DNA of 64,000 nucleotides from Polydactylus sextarius. Lineage: Eukaryota > Chordata > Actinopteri > Polynemidae. The stretch spans positions 15,514,501 through 15,578,500 of the forward strand of contig CM028918.1 in assembly GCA_016801845.1 (NCBI GenBank), read 5' to 3'. Positions 45,440 to 54,273 of the stretch are shown piece after piece (position 1 is the first letter of the stretch; every line of letters begins with the position of its first letter). A program made the translations under genes and the position numbers. Below the pieces are notes generated by a model. The model saw only the letters and a program-made list of their open reading frames with translations. It made no database searches and was not told the DNA's origin.

Positions 45440-46000
45440 TCTTACTCCCCTTTCAAATCATCTATCTAATCTGTCCAAGATCTGTCCATCTGAGTCTTCA
45501 AAAAAAGTGTTCCTCGTCTTTGAGATGTAGTTAGACAGCTGAGTCTTAGCCAGAGGAGTTGGCTCATGGCTCTGTGTTGAGCCATGCGTTTGTCCAGCTT
45601 TTGTTTGGTTTCCCCGATGTAAAGGTAATTGCAGTCCTGCTTGCAAAAGGCTACATAAGCCAGGTATGTTGTTGTTATCTTGGTATGTTGTGCAGTCTTT
45701 GGGATGAACCAGGTTCTCTGTGTGTTACGAGGGCTGAGTTTTTCAGATATTCCAGCCTCATAAATGATTTCTGTGTTGTTGCACCAGTCCTTCTCTGGGT
45801 TAGTGCTTCTTTCTCTGAATCTCAAAACCTCAGTTTGAACCTCAGTTTGAACCTCAGTTTGAGCCTCAGTTTGAGCCTCAGTTTGAGCCTCAGTTTGTGC
45901 CTCAGTTTGTGCCTCAGTTTGTGCCTCAGTTTGTGCCTCAGTTTGTGCCTCAGTTTGTGCCTCAGTTTGTGCCTCAAGTGTTGGGGTTCTTTTTAATGAT
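45440..46000 (-). mobile_element. GIY-YIG retroelement fragment, type A, best copy
   Basis: The clearest copy. On the - strand an uninterrupted frame of 222 codons (45466-46134) begins inside tRNA-Leu copy 4, passes a 12-bp minisatellite (repeated Gln-Thr-Glu-Ala) and continues as WFIPKTAQHTKITTTYLAYV, then CKQDCNYLYIGETKQKLDKR and MAQHR. The YIGETxxxLxxRxxxH pattern is that of GIY-YIG nucleases. Penelope-like retroelements carry such a domain after the reverse transcriptase; none of the latter is present. I treat the long frame as fossil coding sequence, not a gene. Confidence 0.65.
45831..45976 (-). repeat. 12-bp minisatellite, 12 copies
   Basis: Tandem units of CTCAGTTTGWGC/AAC on the + strand: two end in GAAC, three in GAGC and seven in GTGC. 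Being 12 bp, it keeps the frame of the surrounding fossil coding sequence and encodes repeated Gln-Thr-Glu-Ala or Val on the - strand. A broken version appears at 46625-46755. Confidence 0.9.
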
Positions 46001-46028
46001 GTGGGATGTTGTTCCCCAGTGAAAAGTC

Positions 46029-46111
46029 TGTCAGAAGTGGGATTCGAACCCACGCCTCCAGGAGAGACTGCGACCTGAACGCAGCGCCTTAGACCGCTCG
46101 GCCATCCTGAC
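46029..46111 (-). tRNA. tRNA-Leu(CAG), copy 4
   Basis: Complete 83-base tRNA-Leu(CAG), TTCGAATC T-loop, A discriminator, and TTTT shortly after the 3' end (complement of 46022-46025). Confidence 0.93.
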
Positions 46112-46189
46112 TGCACAACAAGGAAACGTCCCATTTTTTCACACGTCTTATTAGAGTGAACGCATTAATTGCAATGATATCCCAAAAGT

Positions 46190-46790
46190 TGTCATCTAGT
46201 CTAATCTGTCCAAGATCTGTCCATCTGAGTCTTTCAAAAACAGATTTGTGTTTGTACAGTTCTTTGAGATGTCAGCTAGACAGCTGAGTCTTATTCTGTC
46301 TATGCTGTAGATGAGGTTCCACTGGCTCAGACCACTGGCTCTGTCCAGAGTTGAGCCATTACACCATGGAACCCAGCTTTTGTTTGTTTCAGATTCATCT
46401 ATGATTACCATCAACTGGTAATTGCAGTCCTGAATCTTGCAATTAAAAGTCTGTCGGAAGCGGGATTTTATGTTGTTTTTATCTCAGGTATGTTGTGCAG
46501 TCTTCTAGGATGAACCAGGTTCTCTGTGTGGGACGAGGGGTGCTGAGTTTTTTTATTCTGCCTGATAATGATTTCTGTGTTTTGCACATAGTCCTTCTCT
46601 TTAGTGCTTCGTTCTCTGAATCTCAAAACCTCAGTTTGAACCTCAGTTTGAAAAGTTGTCAGTTTGAGCCTCAGTTTGATGCCATTACAGTCCTGCCTTC
46701 AGTTGGTGCCTCAGTTCTTCTTCCTCTCAGTTTGTGCCTCAGTTTGTGCCTCAAGTGTGTGGGGTTCTTTTTAATGATGTGGGATGTTGT
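46190..46790 (-). mobile_element. Mosaic spacer: type A, type B and tRNA-Gln text mixed
   Basis: This spacer alternates every 10-40 bases between the type A retroelement spacer, the tRNA-Gln flank (GATGAGGTTCCACTG, CAGATTCATCTATGATTACC) and type B pieces (GCCATTACAGTCCT, TCTTCTTCCTCTC). It looks like two aligned sequences blended into one consensus. A merged assembly or dense conversion tracts are the options. Confidence 0.7.
46314..46373 (-). pseudogene. Scrambled tRNA-Gln remnant in mosaic unit
   Basis: The 3' acceptor and 5' acceptor/D-arm match tRNA-Gln. The T-arm and anticodon arm are replaced or shortened by retroelement text (GGCTCTGTCCAGAGTTGAGCC), leaving 60 bases and no TTG anticodon loop. 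Confidence 0.75.
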
Positions 46791-46806
46791 TCCCCAGTGA
46801 AAAATC

Positions 46807-46889
46807 TGTCAGGAGTGGGATTCGAACCCACGCCTCCAAGGGAGACTGCGACCTGAACGCAGCGCCTTAGACCGCTCGGCCATCCTGAC
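46807..46889 (-). tRNA. tRNA-Leu(CAG), copy 5
   Basis: Complete 83-base tRNA-Leu(CAG). The acceptor stem is fully Watson-Crick (TCCTGAC in place of TTCTGAC), as in copy 7. A discriminator; a five-T run follows the 3' end. Confidence 0.93.
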
Positions 46890-47009
46890 TGTACAATAGT
46901 AAAAATATGTCTGATTATTTTCGCACTTCTTACCAGAGCAAGTGCATAAATTGAAGTAATAATAATCCAAAATGTCTAAGTGCAGGGTGACAGAAAACCA
47001 GAGGGTTCA

Positions 47010-47480
47010 GTGTGAGTAGTGGATAATAACCAGGGAGAAGCTGGCCCTCTGTTGCCAGAGGATGACCTGAGGTGACGAGACCACCACTTGGCTGCTGCAG
47101 GAGCTGCTGCAGGGCTTCATGGGGAGCAGTGGTGGATTCTCAGAATTTATCCTCTGTTAAGTATTGGTTTATCATCTTTTACATAAATAGCTTCCTTTAC
47201 TCCCCTTTCAAATCATCTATCTAATCTGTCCAAGATCTGTCCATCTGAGTCTTCAAAAAAATGTTCCTCGTCTTTGAGATGTAATTAGACAGCTGAGTCT
47301 TAGCCAGAGGAGTTGGCTCTTGGTTGGCTCATGGCTCTGTGTTGAGCCATGCGTTTGTCTAGCTTTTGTTTGGTTTCCCTGATGTAAAGGTAACTGCAGT
47401 CCTGCTTGCAAAAGACTGCATAAACCAGCTTACTCTTCTTGGTATGTTGTGCAGTCTTTGGAATGAACAAGGTTCTCTGT
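47010..47480 (-). mobile_element. GIY-YIG retroelement fragment, type A
   Basis: The spacer between tRNA-Leu copies 5 and 6. Same type A text as at 45440-46000 on the - strand, with a conserved tail of about 190 bases shared with the spacers at 44700 and 48200. Frame disrupted; no reverse transcriptase. Confidence 0.55.
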
Positions 47481-47492
47481 GTGTGAAAAGTC

Positions 47493-47575
47493 TGTCAGAA
47501 GTGGGATTCGAACCCACGCCTCCATGGGAGACTGCGACCTGAACGCAGCGCCTTAGACCGCTCGGCCATCCTGAC
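47493..47575 (-). tRNA. tRNA-Leu(CAG), copy 6
   Basis: Complete 83-base tRNA-Leu(CAG) with A discriminator and TTTT after the 3' end. One difference in the variable region (CCATGGGAG where others have CCAAGGGAG or CCAGGAGAG on the + strand). Confidence 0.92.
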
Positions 47576-47659
47576 TGCGCAACAAAGAATCGTCCCATTT
47601 TTTTTTACACGTCTTATTAGAGTGAACGCATGAATTGCAACAATATCCCAAAAGTCCTA

Positions 47660-47960
47660 AGTGCAGGGTGACAGCGTTGTAAGTGGGGGATAGGTGGTGC
47701 TGTAGTCCTTTTCCTCTGTTGAGTGATGGTTTCTCTGTTTTTTACATAGATGCTTCTTTTACTCCCCATGATACGTCTCTATCTGAGTCTTCAAAAGAGT
47801 GTTTCTTGTCTTTCAGATGTAGGTAGAGAGCTGAGTCCTGGCCTGAAAAGTTGTCCAGGGTTTCACCGATGTATTTACATTACAGTCCTCCTTGAATTGG
47901 ACGGCATGAAGCACATTGTTCTTCTAATTGAGTTTTTCAGTTCTGTTCAGTTGGTGTGTT
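47660..47960 (-). mobile_element. GIY-YIG retroelement fragment, type B
   Basis: Type B spacer text between tRNA-Leu copies 6 and 7. On the - strand residues like VQFKEDC are followed by a gapped YIGE region and a downstream KKHSFEDSDRDVS-like stretch. Decayed. Confidence 0.5.
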
Positions 47961-48030
47961 CACACTGCTAGAGTCATTAATGCTCTATTAATTAATGTTC
48001 ACCAACAGGAATGTTCTCCAGTGAGAAGTC

Positions 48031-48113
48031 TGTCAGGAGTGGGATTCGAACCCACGCCTCCAAGGGAGACTGCGACCTGAACGCAGCGCCTTAGACCACT
48101 CGGCCATCCTGAC
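48031..48113 (-). tRNA. tRNA-Leu(CAG), copy 7
   Basis: Complete 83-base tRNA-Leu(CAG) with a fully paired acceptor stem and a D-loop change (GAGTGGTCT in place of GAGCGGTCT). A discriminator. The 3' flank is GACTTCTCAC, without a T4 run. Confidence 0.92.
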
Positions 48114-48209
48114 TGTACAACAATAAAAATATGTCTGATTATTTTCGCACTTCTTACCAGAGCAAGTGCATAAATTACAGTAATAATAATCCAAAATGTC
48201 TAAGTGCAG

Positions 48210-48800
48210 GGTGACAGAAAACCAGAGGGTTCAGTGTGGGTAGTGGGTAATAACCAGAGAGGAGCTGGCCCTCTGTTGCCAGAGGATGACCTGAGGTGAC
48301 GAGACCACCACTTGGCTGCTGCAGGGCTTCATGGGGAGCAGTGGTGGATTCTAAGAATTTATCCTCTGTTGAGTAATAGTTTATCATCTTTCACATAAAT
48401 GGCTTCCTTTACTCCCCTTTCAAATCATCTATCTAATCTGTCCAAGATGTGTCCATCTGAGTCTTCAAAAAAAGTGTTCCTCGTCTTTGAGATGTAGTTA
48501 GACAGCTGAGTCTTAGCCAGAGGAGTTGGCTCATGGCTCTGTGTTGAGCCATGCGTTTGTCCAGCTTTTGTTTGGTTTTTTACATAGATGCTTCTTTTAC
48601 TCCCTATGATACGTCTCCATCTGAGTCTTCAAAAGAGTGTTTCTTGTCTTTCAGATATAGGTAGAGAGCTGAGTCCTGGCCTGAAAAGTTGTCCAAGGTT
48701 TCTTTGGTTTCACCGATATAGATGGCATTACAGTCCTCCTTGAATTGGACAGCATAAAGCACATTGTTCTTCTTCCTCTCACATGTAAGATTACTTTTTC
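48210..48800 (-). mobile_element. Joined type A and type B retroelement fragments
   Basis: Type A spacer text (to about 48570) changes abruptly to type B text at the shared GGTTT motif near 48576. The type B part reads VQFKEDCNAIYIGETKETLD on the - strand. The junction at a short common word suggests unequal recombination between neighbouring units. Confidence 0.6.
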
Positions 48801-48873
48801 AGTTCTAGTTGTTGTGTTTACACTGTTAGAGTCATTAATGCTCACCAACAGGAACATTCTCCAGTGAGAAATC

Positions 48874-48956
48874 TGTCAGAAGTGGGATTTGAACCCACGC
48901 CTCCAAGGGAGACTGCGACCTGAACGCAGCGCCTTAGACCGCTCGGCCATCCTGAC
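48874..48956 (-). tRNA. tRNA-Leu(CAG), copy 8
   Basis: Complete 83-base tRNA-Leu(CAG), TTCAAATC T-loop, A discriminator. The 3' flank is GATTTCTCACTGG with no T4 run. It forms a Leu-Gln pair with the tRNA-Gln at 49192. Confidence 0.92.
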
Positions 48957-49191
48957 TACACAACAAGGAAACGTCCCATTTTTTTCACACGTCTTATTAG
49001 AGTGAACGCATGAATTGCAATGATATCCCAAAAGTTGTAAGTGCAGTGACATGAAACCAGAACATTCAGCATAGATACATAGAGGGGAGTGTTTCCAGTA
49101 AATACAGTTTTGTACAGTTCTTTGTGTGAGAACGACTAAGCAGCTTCTTCAGAAATCACCACCTCTTCTTATTCTGTCTACGCTTTAGATG

Positions 49192-49263
49192 AGGTTCCAC
49201 TGAGATTTGAACTCAGACCACTGGATTCAAAGTCCAGAGTGCTAACCATTACACCATGGAACC
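49192..49263 (-). tRNA. tRNA-Gln(UUG), copy 2
   Basis: Seventy-two bases, the same as the copy at 44166-44237 over the whole gene, with anticodon TTG. The intervening flank to tRNA-Leu copy 8 is 236 bases, the same spacing as in the first pair. This is the right-hand edge of the array. Confidence 0.9.
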
Positions 49264-50600
49264 TGTACGTAAGAGTTTTCATGTTTCAGATTCATCTATG
49301 ATTACCATCAACTGGTCAACATCATACTGTTTCCTGACCAGAATCTTCTCCAATTAAAAGTCTGTTGGAAGCAGAATTTTAACCAACATCAGTGCCTTTT
49401 CATTAACTCAGGTGACTTCTGTTTGTTTTATTGTTATTGTTGTTTTTATTGTTATTATTATTTATTATCATTGTTTAAGTGTTTAATTAAAGTTAATAAC
49501 TGCGTTGTGTGTTCAGTTCGGTTTGCATGATTAATCTGTTTTTTATTAAATATTTTAAAACTTTTGCCTTGCTCACCTTTTACTTTTTTGCCAACACAAA
49601 ACAAATCTTGAATAGAAATTGGGTGCTTTTTATTACGTTATTGCATTAAAACAACAACAATTTTGATAGTTGTGTAATGGTGATGGTGACAACAGATAAC
49701 ACCCAGCTGAGAGCGATCCAGGTGATGAGGTGGTTCAGGTTTTGAGGATCTTGGTGATTAACCGGTGATCAGAACACCTGGGATGCGGAACGAGCAAGCA
49801 GAGAGGAGGGGGCATGACAATGCCAAAGCTGTGCATGTGGTATATAAGCATCATGACAACACTAAATAAAATGGTATTTGAATTAGAAGCCTCTAAGTGA
49901 CAAGAGTATGGCTCAAGTGTCTCATTCACTTCCATTATTAAGTCAGTCAGACATTTTCCGAAAAAACAAGAAAGTTTGTTTGTTTTTTTTTAACTTTCTG
50001 TGCTGTCCACATTTTTGACACTAGGAACAAAAAAATCAGTCAATATGTTCAATAAAGCTTTGTGGCGCTGATGGTGAAAAAAATGTCTTTACTTTTTGAA
50101 TAAACAGCGGTAGTTAGAGACCTAATCTTGTTTAATTTCCTGCTGCTGTGACATGCACAGACATATTTCTCCGTGTGTGTGTGAGATTGTTGTGAAGAAG
50201 CTCTTATTAAAAACTTAGAATGTTAATAACGTCATGATGGTTGATCGCACTGAGACAAATTATATATCAAAACGTGCCTCTTGGCCAGACTATTCCCTTT
50301 TTCTCAAAAAACAATTTTTTGCGACATAATTCTCCCCATTGAAAATGAATGTAAGTAGATGAAACACTGTTATTGTGGAAAAAGGACAGGACAAGGTGAG
50401 AAGCTGAATTTTTTTGTGATCCAAGTTGCCAAAAATTAATAATGGGAAAAACATAAGACAAGGTGAAAATTTTCATCATATCAATTTCATCATCATTTCA
50501 TTATCATTATTATCCTAGCATCATAGCACATAGTATCATATCATCTTTTCATCGTAGTATCTTATCATCAGAGCACACTGCATCACTCTCGCAATTTTCT
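49264..50600. other. Intergenic, element debris
   Basis: The first ~150 bases are tRNA-unit flank. From about 49480 to 49700 lies a segment repeated at 53525-53710. The rest is AT-rich with TCA/ATC-rich low complexity at 50475-50560. No gene recognised. Confidence 0.7.
49480..49700 (+). repeat. Direct repeat, left copy
   Basis: About 220 bp that recurs at 53525-53710 with small indels. Shared landmarks are GTTCAGTT(C/T)GGTTTGCATGA, CCTTGCTCACCTTTTACTTT and GGTGATGGTGACAACAGATA. In the right copy it directly follows a cysteine-rich ORF, so this may be the 3' tail of one mobile-element family present twice. Confidence 0.75.
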
Positions 50601-50601
50601 G

Positions 50602-51001
50602 CAGGGGAATTGTCTAGTTGTTTTTTTTCCCTGCAATTAGTCGTCATGTTGTCACTGACTCACTAAAATGCCATAGAAAATTACAACTAACTTTGGTTAA
50701 ATATATGGAACATAACACATTTGTGTGTGTATTGTATTTAAGGAATGAATATGGCAATGTTTCAGATTATATTAAACAATCAAAAATGCAATATATCAGT
50801 AGTTGGGCCACAGTGGTTGAAATCCAAACAATTGCTAACTTTTCAGATGTAAACATATTTACATATAGTGATGAATGTTGGTTAGCATATAAGTGTATGG
50901 AGAATGCCGAGTCAACTCCAGGCATATATTTGTTTAATTGCAATGGCAACCATTATGGTTTAGTCATTTGTGTGAAAGTTGTTTTGCAAATGTGCAGTAG
51001 T
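50602..51001 (+). pseudogene. OTU-like cysteine protease fragment (mobile-element type)
   Basis: The frame from about 50618 reads KCHRKLQLTLVKYMEHNT, RNEYGNVSDYIKQSKMQYIS, SWATVVEIQTIANFSDVNIF and NCNGNHYGLVICV. This resembles the C-terminal two thirds of OTU (ovarian tumour) family cysteine proteases, including the catalytic His in GNHY. Just upstream, in another frame, QGNCL (50602-50616) looks like the catalytic Cys motif (usually DGNCL). A run of eight T separates the two frames. A solo-LTR-like unit cuts the sequence at 51002. OTU-type proteases accompany several fish transposon groups; I cannot name the one here. Confidence 0.65.
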
Positions 51002-51271
51002 TGTTACAGTTTAACAGAGGGACCCGAGGTAAAAACCAAGAACAATCAAAAACATAGCCAAAAATATAGAAAAAACATTATTCAGCCCGACAGTTTTTAC
51101 TTTGTGGTGAACTAACGATCTGGCATTAACTGAATAAGGAGACCAGCCTTATATCCACAGCAGGTCAGTGAGGTTGATGATCCAGATGAGACCCAGGTGT
51201 GTGAATAGGTGCAGGCAAGAAACCCAGACCACACCCAGCCCAGAGAAAATAGAAGGGAGGAGGGAGTGACA
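51002..51271 (-). mobile_element. Degenerate solo-LTR-like copy
   Basis: Starts TGTTACAGTTTAACAGAGG and ends near GAGTGACA. It matches the unit at 53806-54273 at both ends but lacks about 200 internal bases. It interrupts the OTU-like fragment. No flanking duplication was found for this copy. Confidence 0.5.
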
Positions 51272-52250
51272 GGGCCACAGTTTCGACAGTGGTCAATGCA
51301 AGTCGTTAACAGAAAAAACATGTTTTTGAACAAGGCAATGAGGTGTCAAGCATAGTAACATGGAAGCAATGGCTGAAGAGTCAGTGGATGTGCAGAACTT
51401 GAAAAGGAAAAGACATTGTGTGCTTCAAAAGAGGTGTTATGAGGACTGTAAGACAATGATCAAGACCAAAGTTTTTAACAAGACCACTAATGATTTCAAC
51501 CCGGAAGTAACACAGAAATCAATATGGTTGCTTTTCCTGCTGCACTGCGACCTCAGCTTTGACAAAACGCATTTTAACCTGCTTTTACTGCTTTTTACCT
51601 TCTTTAACCCCAACACCAACATTTTACAATAGTATCCCACTTGGTCAGGGTACGTATTTTAAACTACAAACTGACAGATCGCTACGAATTAGACTCGCCA
51701 AGCCAAGCTGGGCTTACTGTGACTGTGATTACTTTCTTGACCCTTATGTTAAGGTGGGTGCCACTGCTGCAGCGTGAGGTCGATGGTCAGACAGTAGCAT
51801 CACCTCCTTTTGCTTCTTACCTTCTATAAGGAAACATTGGGCTTCCAGCATTATGGGATGTCTGTTTCATTTATTACTAATTTTGTAATTTAAACATAAC
51901 ATAAACAAAACAAAATAATAGATGGGTTTTATGTATGGCCACATAAAATTAGACAATGCTTAAAATGAATAAAATAAACTTAAATATCTGGTATTGACCA
52001 CAAGTTCTAACTTAGATAATTTAAACAATTCCCCTGGGGAATTAATGTTTGGTCCTATATAGTGCTGTGAAATGTCACAATAAATTCTCTGACAATAATT
52101 GTACCAAGGAAATCTATAATTGTGACAACCCTATGTGTTACTATGTGTTGCCTAGTGAAAGAATGATTTTTATTAATAATTATTACATTGTCAGTTTCTG
52201 TGTATATATTCCATGATTCTGACAGCCATACAAGATGACTTATAGTCCTT
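51272..52250. other. Intergenic, unresolved element interior
   Basis: Contains a 90-codon open frame at 51360-51632 (start MEAMAEESVDVQNLKRKRHC) that I do not recognise, and AT-rich DNA after 51830. Probably part of the same decayed element as the OTU-like fragment; this is an inference from position. Confidence 0.4.
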
Positions 52251-53472
52251 TTAGTCCCTAAGGCTGGATACTTCAGCTGAAGATGAAACTATGGTAAGTA
52301 CCAGCAATTCCTGGGTGATGCAGGAACCGCAATACATCTTGTGGAGATTAACCAGAACACCCTCATACAACGGCACAACAGCAAGCGGAACAGGTAGGAG
52401 GTTGCTGTGTTGCTGCAGGGCACCGCCTTACCTCCAGTGATCCTGGTGTCAGAGAAACCTCGTCAGGAGGTGAGAGCACTCCCTGCTGAACCTGTCCCAG
52501 CACAGCAGGAACACTGATACCGGCTGCCAGAGAACTCAGTGGGTCAGGCTGTTGGAGAAATTGTATATACAGTTATTCTACTTTTTCTTATATTCTTACA
52601 TTATTATCATAAACTGTTACTGGTGCATATTGTATGTGTGTGTGTGTGTTTTAACTATGATTGCAGGCAAAGGAGAACAAGATGCTCTCTCAGCAACAAC
52701 CTTGACCGTGCCCGGATAAAGATGTAACTGACTAAATGTATCAGCAACGGATATGAGCTTGGGAGTCGGATATGAGCTTGGGAGTCGAGCCTCCCTTGTA
52801 GATAGCATATGAAAGAATTAACAATCACTCTTTGAATACAAAGTTTGTTTTTAAATACCAGGTCTCAACTGAAATAGCTAATCACCCCCTTTCCCTGTAG
52901 CAGTTGAGACCTCATGTAACCAGGGCGTTCCTAAATAAAAGGCAAGGGGAGCAGAGACTGCTTCAGAGTGAGTTTGGAGAATTGTAACTGAGCAGTCTCT
53001 GATCACTCTCCTTGCAAGTAAAACTTTAACTGATTCTCTGTGTCTTCTTTGTGTGCAGATTTACTACAAGTGTTGGGGATCTAAACCTAACACAGGCGCA
53101 GCAAAGACAGACACCACACCCCATCCCATGCCTAAAGGTGCTGCTAAAAGGCAGTTGTTTGTAGCATCCCCAACAGCTGCAGCAGTCCTGGCAGCCCCAG
53201 CCACCTCAGAACCTATTGTCCTGAATCAGGTCATCACACAGGCAGAACGACCTGTTGCTCTTCATCAGTATGTCCTGCCTGAGACAACTGGTGCCAACCC
53301 AAAGACGCCATACAGGAGCACTGTTTATTCAAACACCTGCAAGAAATGCAGCCAGTTCCACACGGCAGAGACTGGGCATAGTCAGTCCCTCGGGAGGGTG
53401 TGTTGCCTGCATTTTAGGGCACTCACAAAACAACAGTGGTTGGAGGAGATGAGGTGGAAATTCCCCAAATGA
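52250..53472 (+). pseudogene. Cysteine-rich element-type gene, decayed
   Basis: The best part is an open frame at 53053-53472 with a proline/alanine-rich start and the end YRSTVYSNTCKKCSQFHTAE, TGHSQSLG and QQWLEEMRW before a stop. CxxC, TGHSQ and a Trp-Leu-Glu-Glu-Met terminus recall a multi-copy fish ORF with a small zinc-ribbon-like domain. A related block is decayed at 52440-52560 (YRLPENSVGQ) with stops, and 52343-52400 reads NTLIQRHNSKRNR. I cannot assign a function. It directly precedes the right direct repeat. Confidence 0.45.
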
Positions 53473-53524
53473 GGACATTGTAAATAGTTGTACATAGTTT
53501 AAACATATCTTAATTAACTACTTA

Positions 53525-53710
53525 ATCAAAGTTAATAACTGTGTTGTGCGTTCAGTTTGGTTTGCATGAATAATCTATTTTTATTAAATATTTTAAAATG
53601 TTGACCTTGCTCACCTTTTACTTTTTTGAAACACAATAAATCTTGAATTGTAATTGTAACAACAATTTCTATAGTCGTATAGAGGTGATGGTGACAACAG
53701 ATAACACTAT
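53525..53710 (+). repeat. Direct repeat, right copy
   Basis: Matches 49480-49700 and follows the stop of the cysteine-rich ORF by about 50 bases. The two copies lie about 4.0 kb apart in the same orientation. Confidence 0.75.
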
Positions 53711-53758
53711 ATCACAAAATTCATTTCACACAACAAAAAACAAAACCTGAAAAGGCAA

Positions 53759-53796
53759 CATTAGATGCCACACACAGACATGTGTGGCATCTAATG
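53759..53796. repeat. Perfect 16-bp hairpin
   Basis: CATTAGATGCCACACA, a six-base loop CAGACA, then the exact complement TGTGTGGCATCTAATG. It lies just left of a solo-LTR-like unit. Confidence 0.9.
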
Positions 53797-53805
53797 ACCA
53801 GTATT

Positions 53806-54273
53806 TGTTACGGTTCAACAGAGGGACCCAAGTAAACTCCAACAGACTGGAAAATAGTTCAAAAATAGTTTTAATGAAAAAATGTACTGACAAACAAAAG
53901 GTGCTGCACTCAAGTCAAAATAAACCTCAAAAACTCTTAAGGTGGGAAGAAGCTGGGTTGGCCTGGGTTGAGCATGGACGTGATCCTGATAAACAGCAGC
54001 AGGGACTGCGGATGGGTAGAAAAAACAGGGTGTTTGAATCTAAAGCCAAAAACCAAGGACAATCAGCTAAACACTATTCAGCCTTGACTGTCTTTACCAT
54101 GAGGTAAACTGACAATCTGGCACTGACTGAATGAGAAGACCAGCCTTATACCCACAGCAGGAGGGTGAAGTTGATGATCCAGATGAGACTCAGGTGTGTG
54201 AATAGGTGCAGGCAGGAAAACCAGAGAAAAGCCCAGAGAAGAGTGAGCCCTGACAGTAGCCGTAGCCCTGACA
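53806..54273 (-). mobile_element. Solo-LTR-like unit with 5-bp duplication
   Basis: A 468-bp unit beginning TGTTACGG and ending CCCTGACA, flanked on both sides by GTATT. TG...CA ends and a five-base duplication fit a solo LTR. On the - strand a TATAAGG box-like word lies near 54150 and an ATTAAA signal near 53871. The last 18 bases are tandemly duplicated (GCCCTGACAGTA occurs twice). No internal retroelement gene is present. A short imperfect inverted repeat at the ends means a DNA element is not excluded. Confidence 0.6.

Noticed and set aside
45826..45976. Protein repeat domain (Gln-Thr-Glu-Ala)
   Set aside because: It is a 12-bp minisatellite within fossil element sequence; neighbouring units show it scrambled or absent.
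43848..49263. CRISPR-like regular repeat array
   Set aside because: The repeats fold as tRNAs, spacers are related to each other and of unequal length, and the DNA is from a vertebrate.
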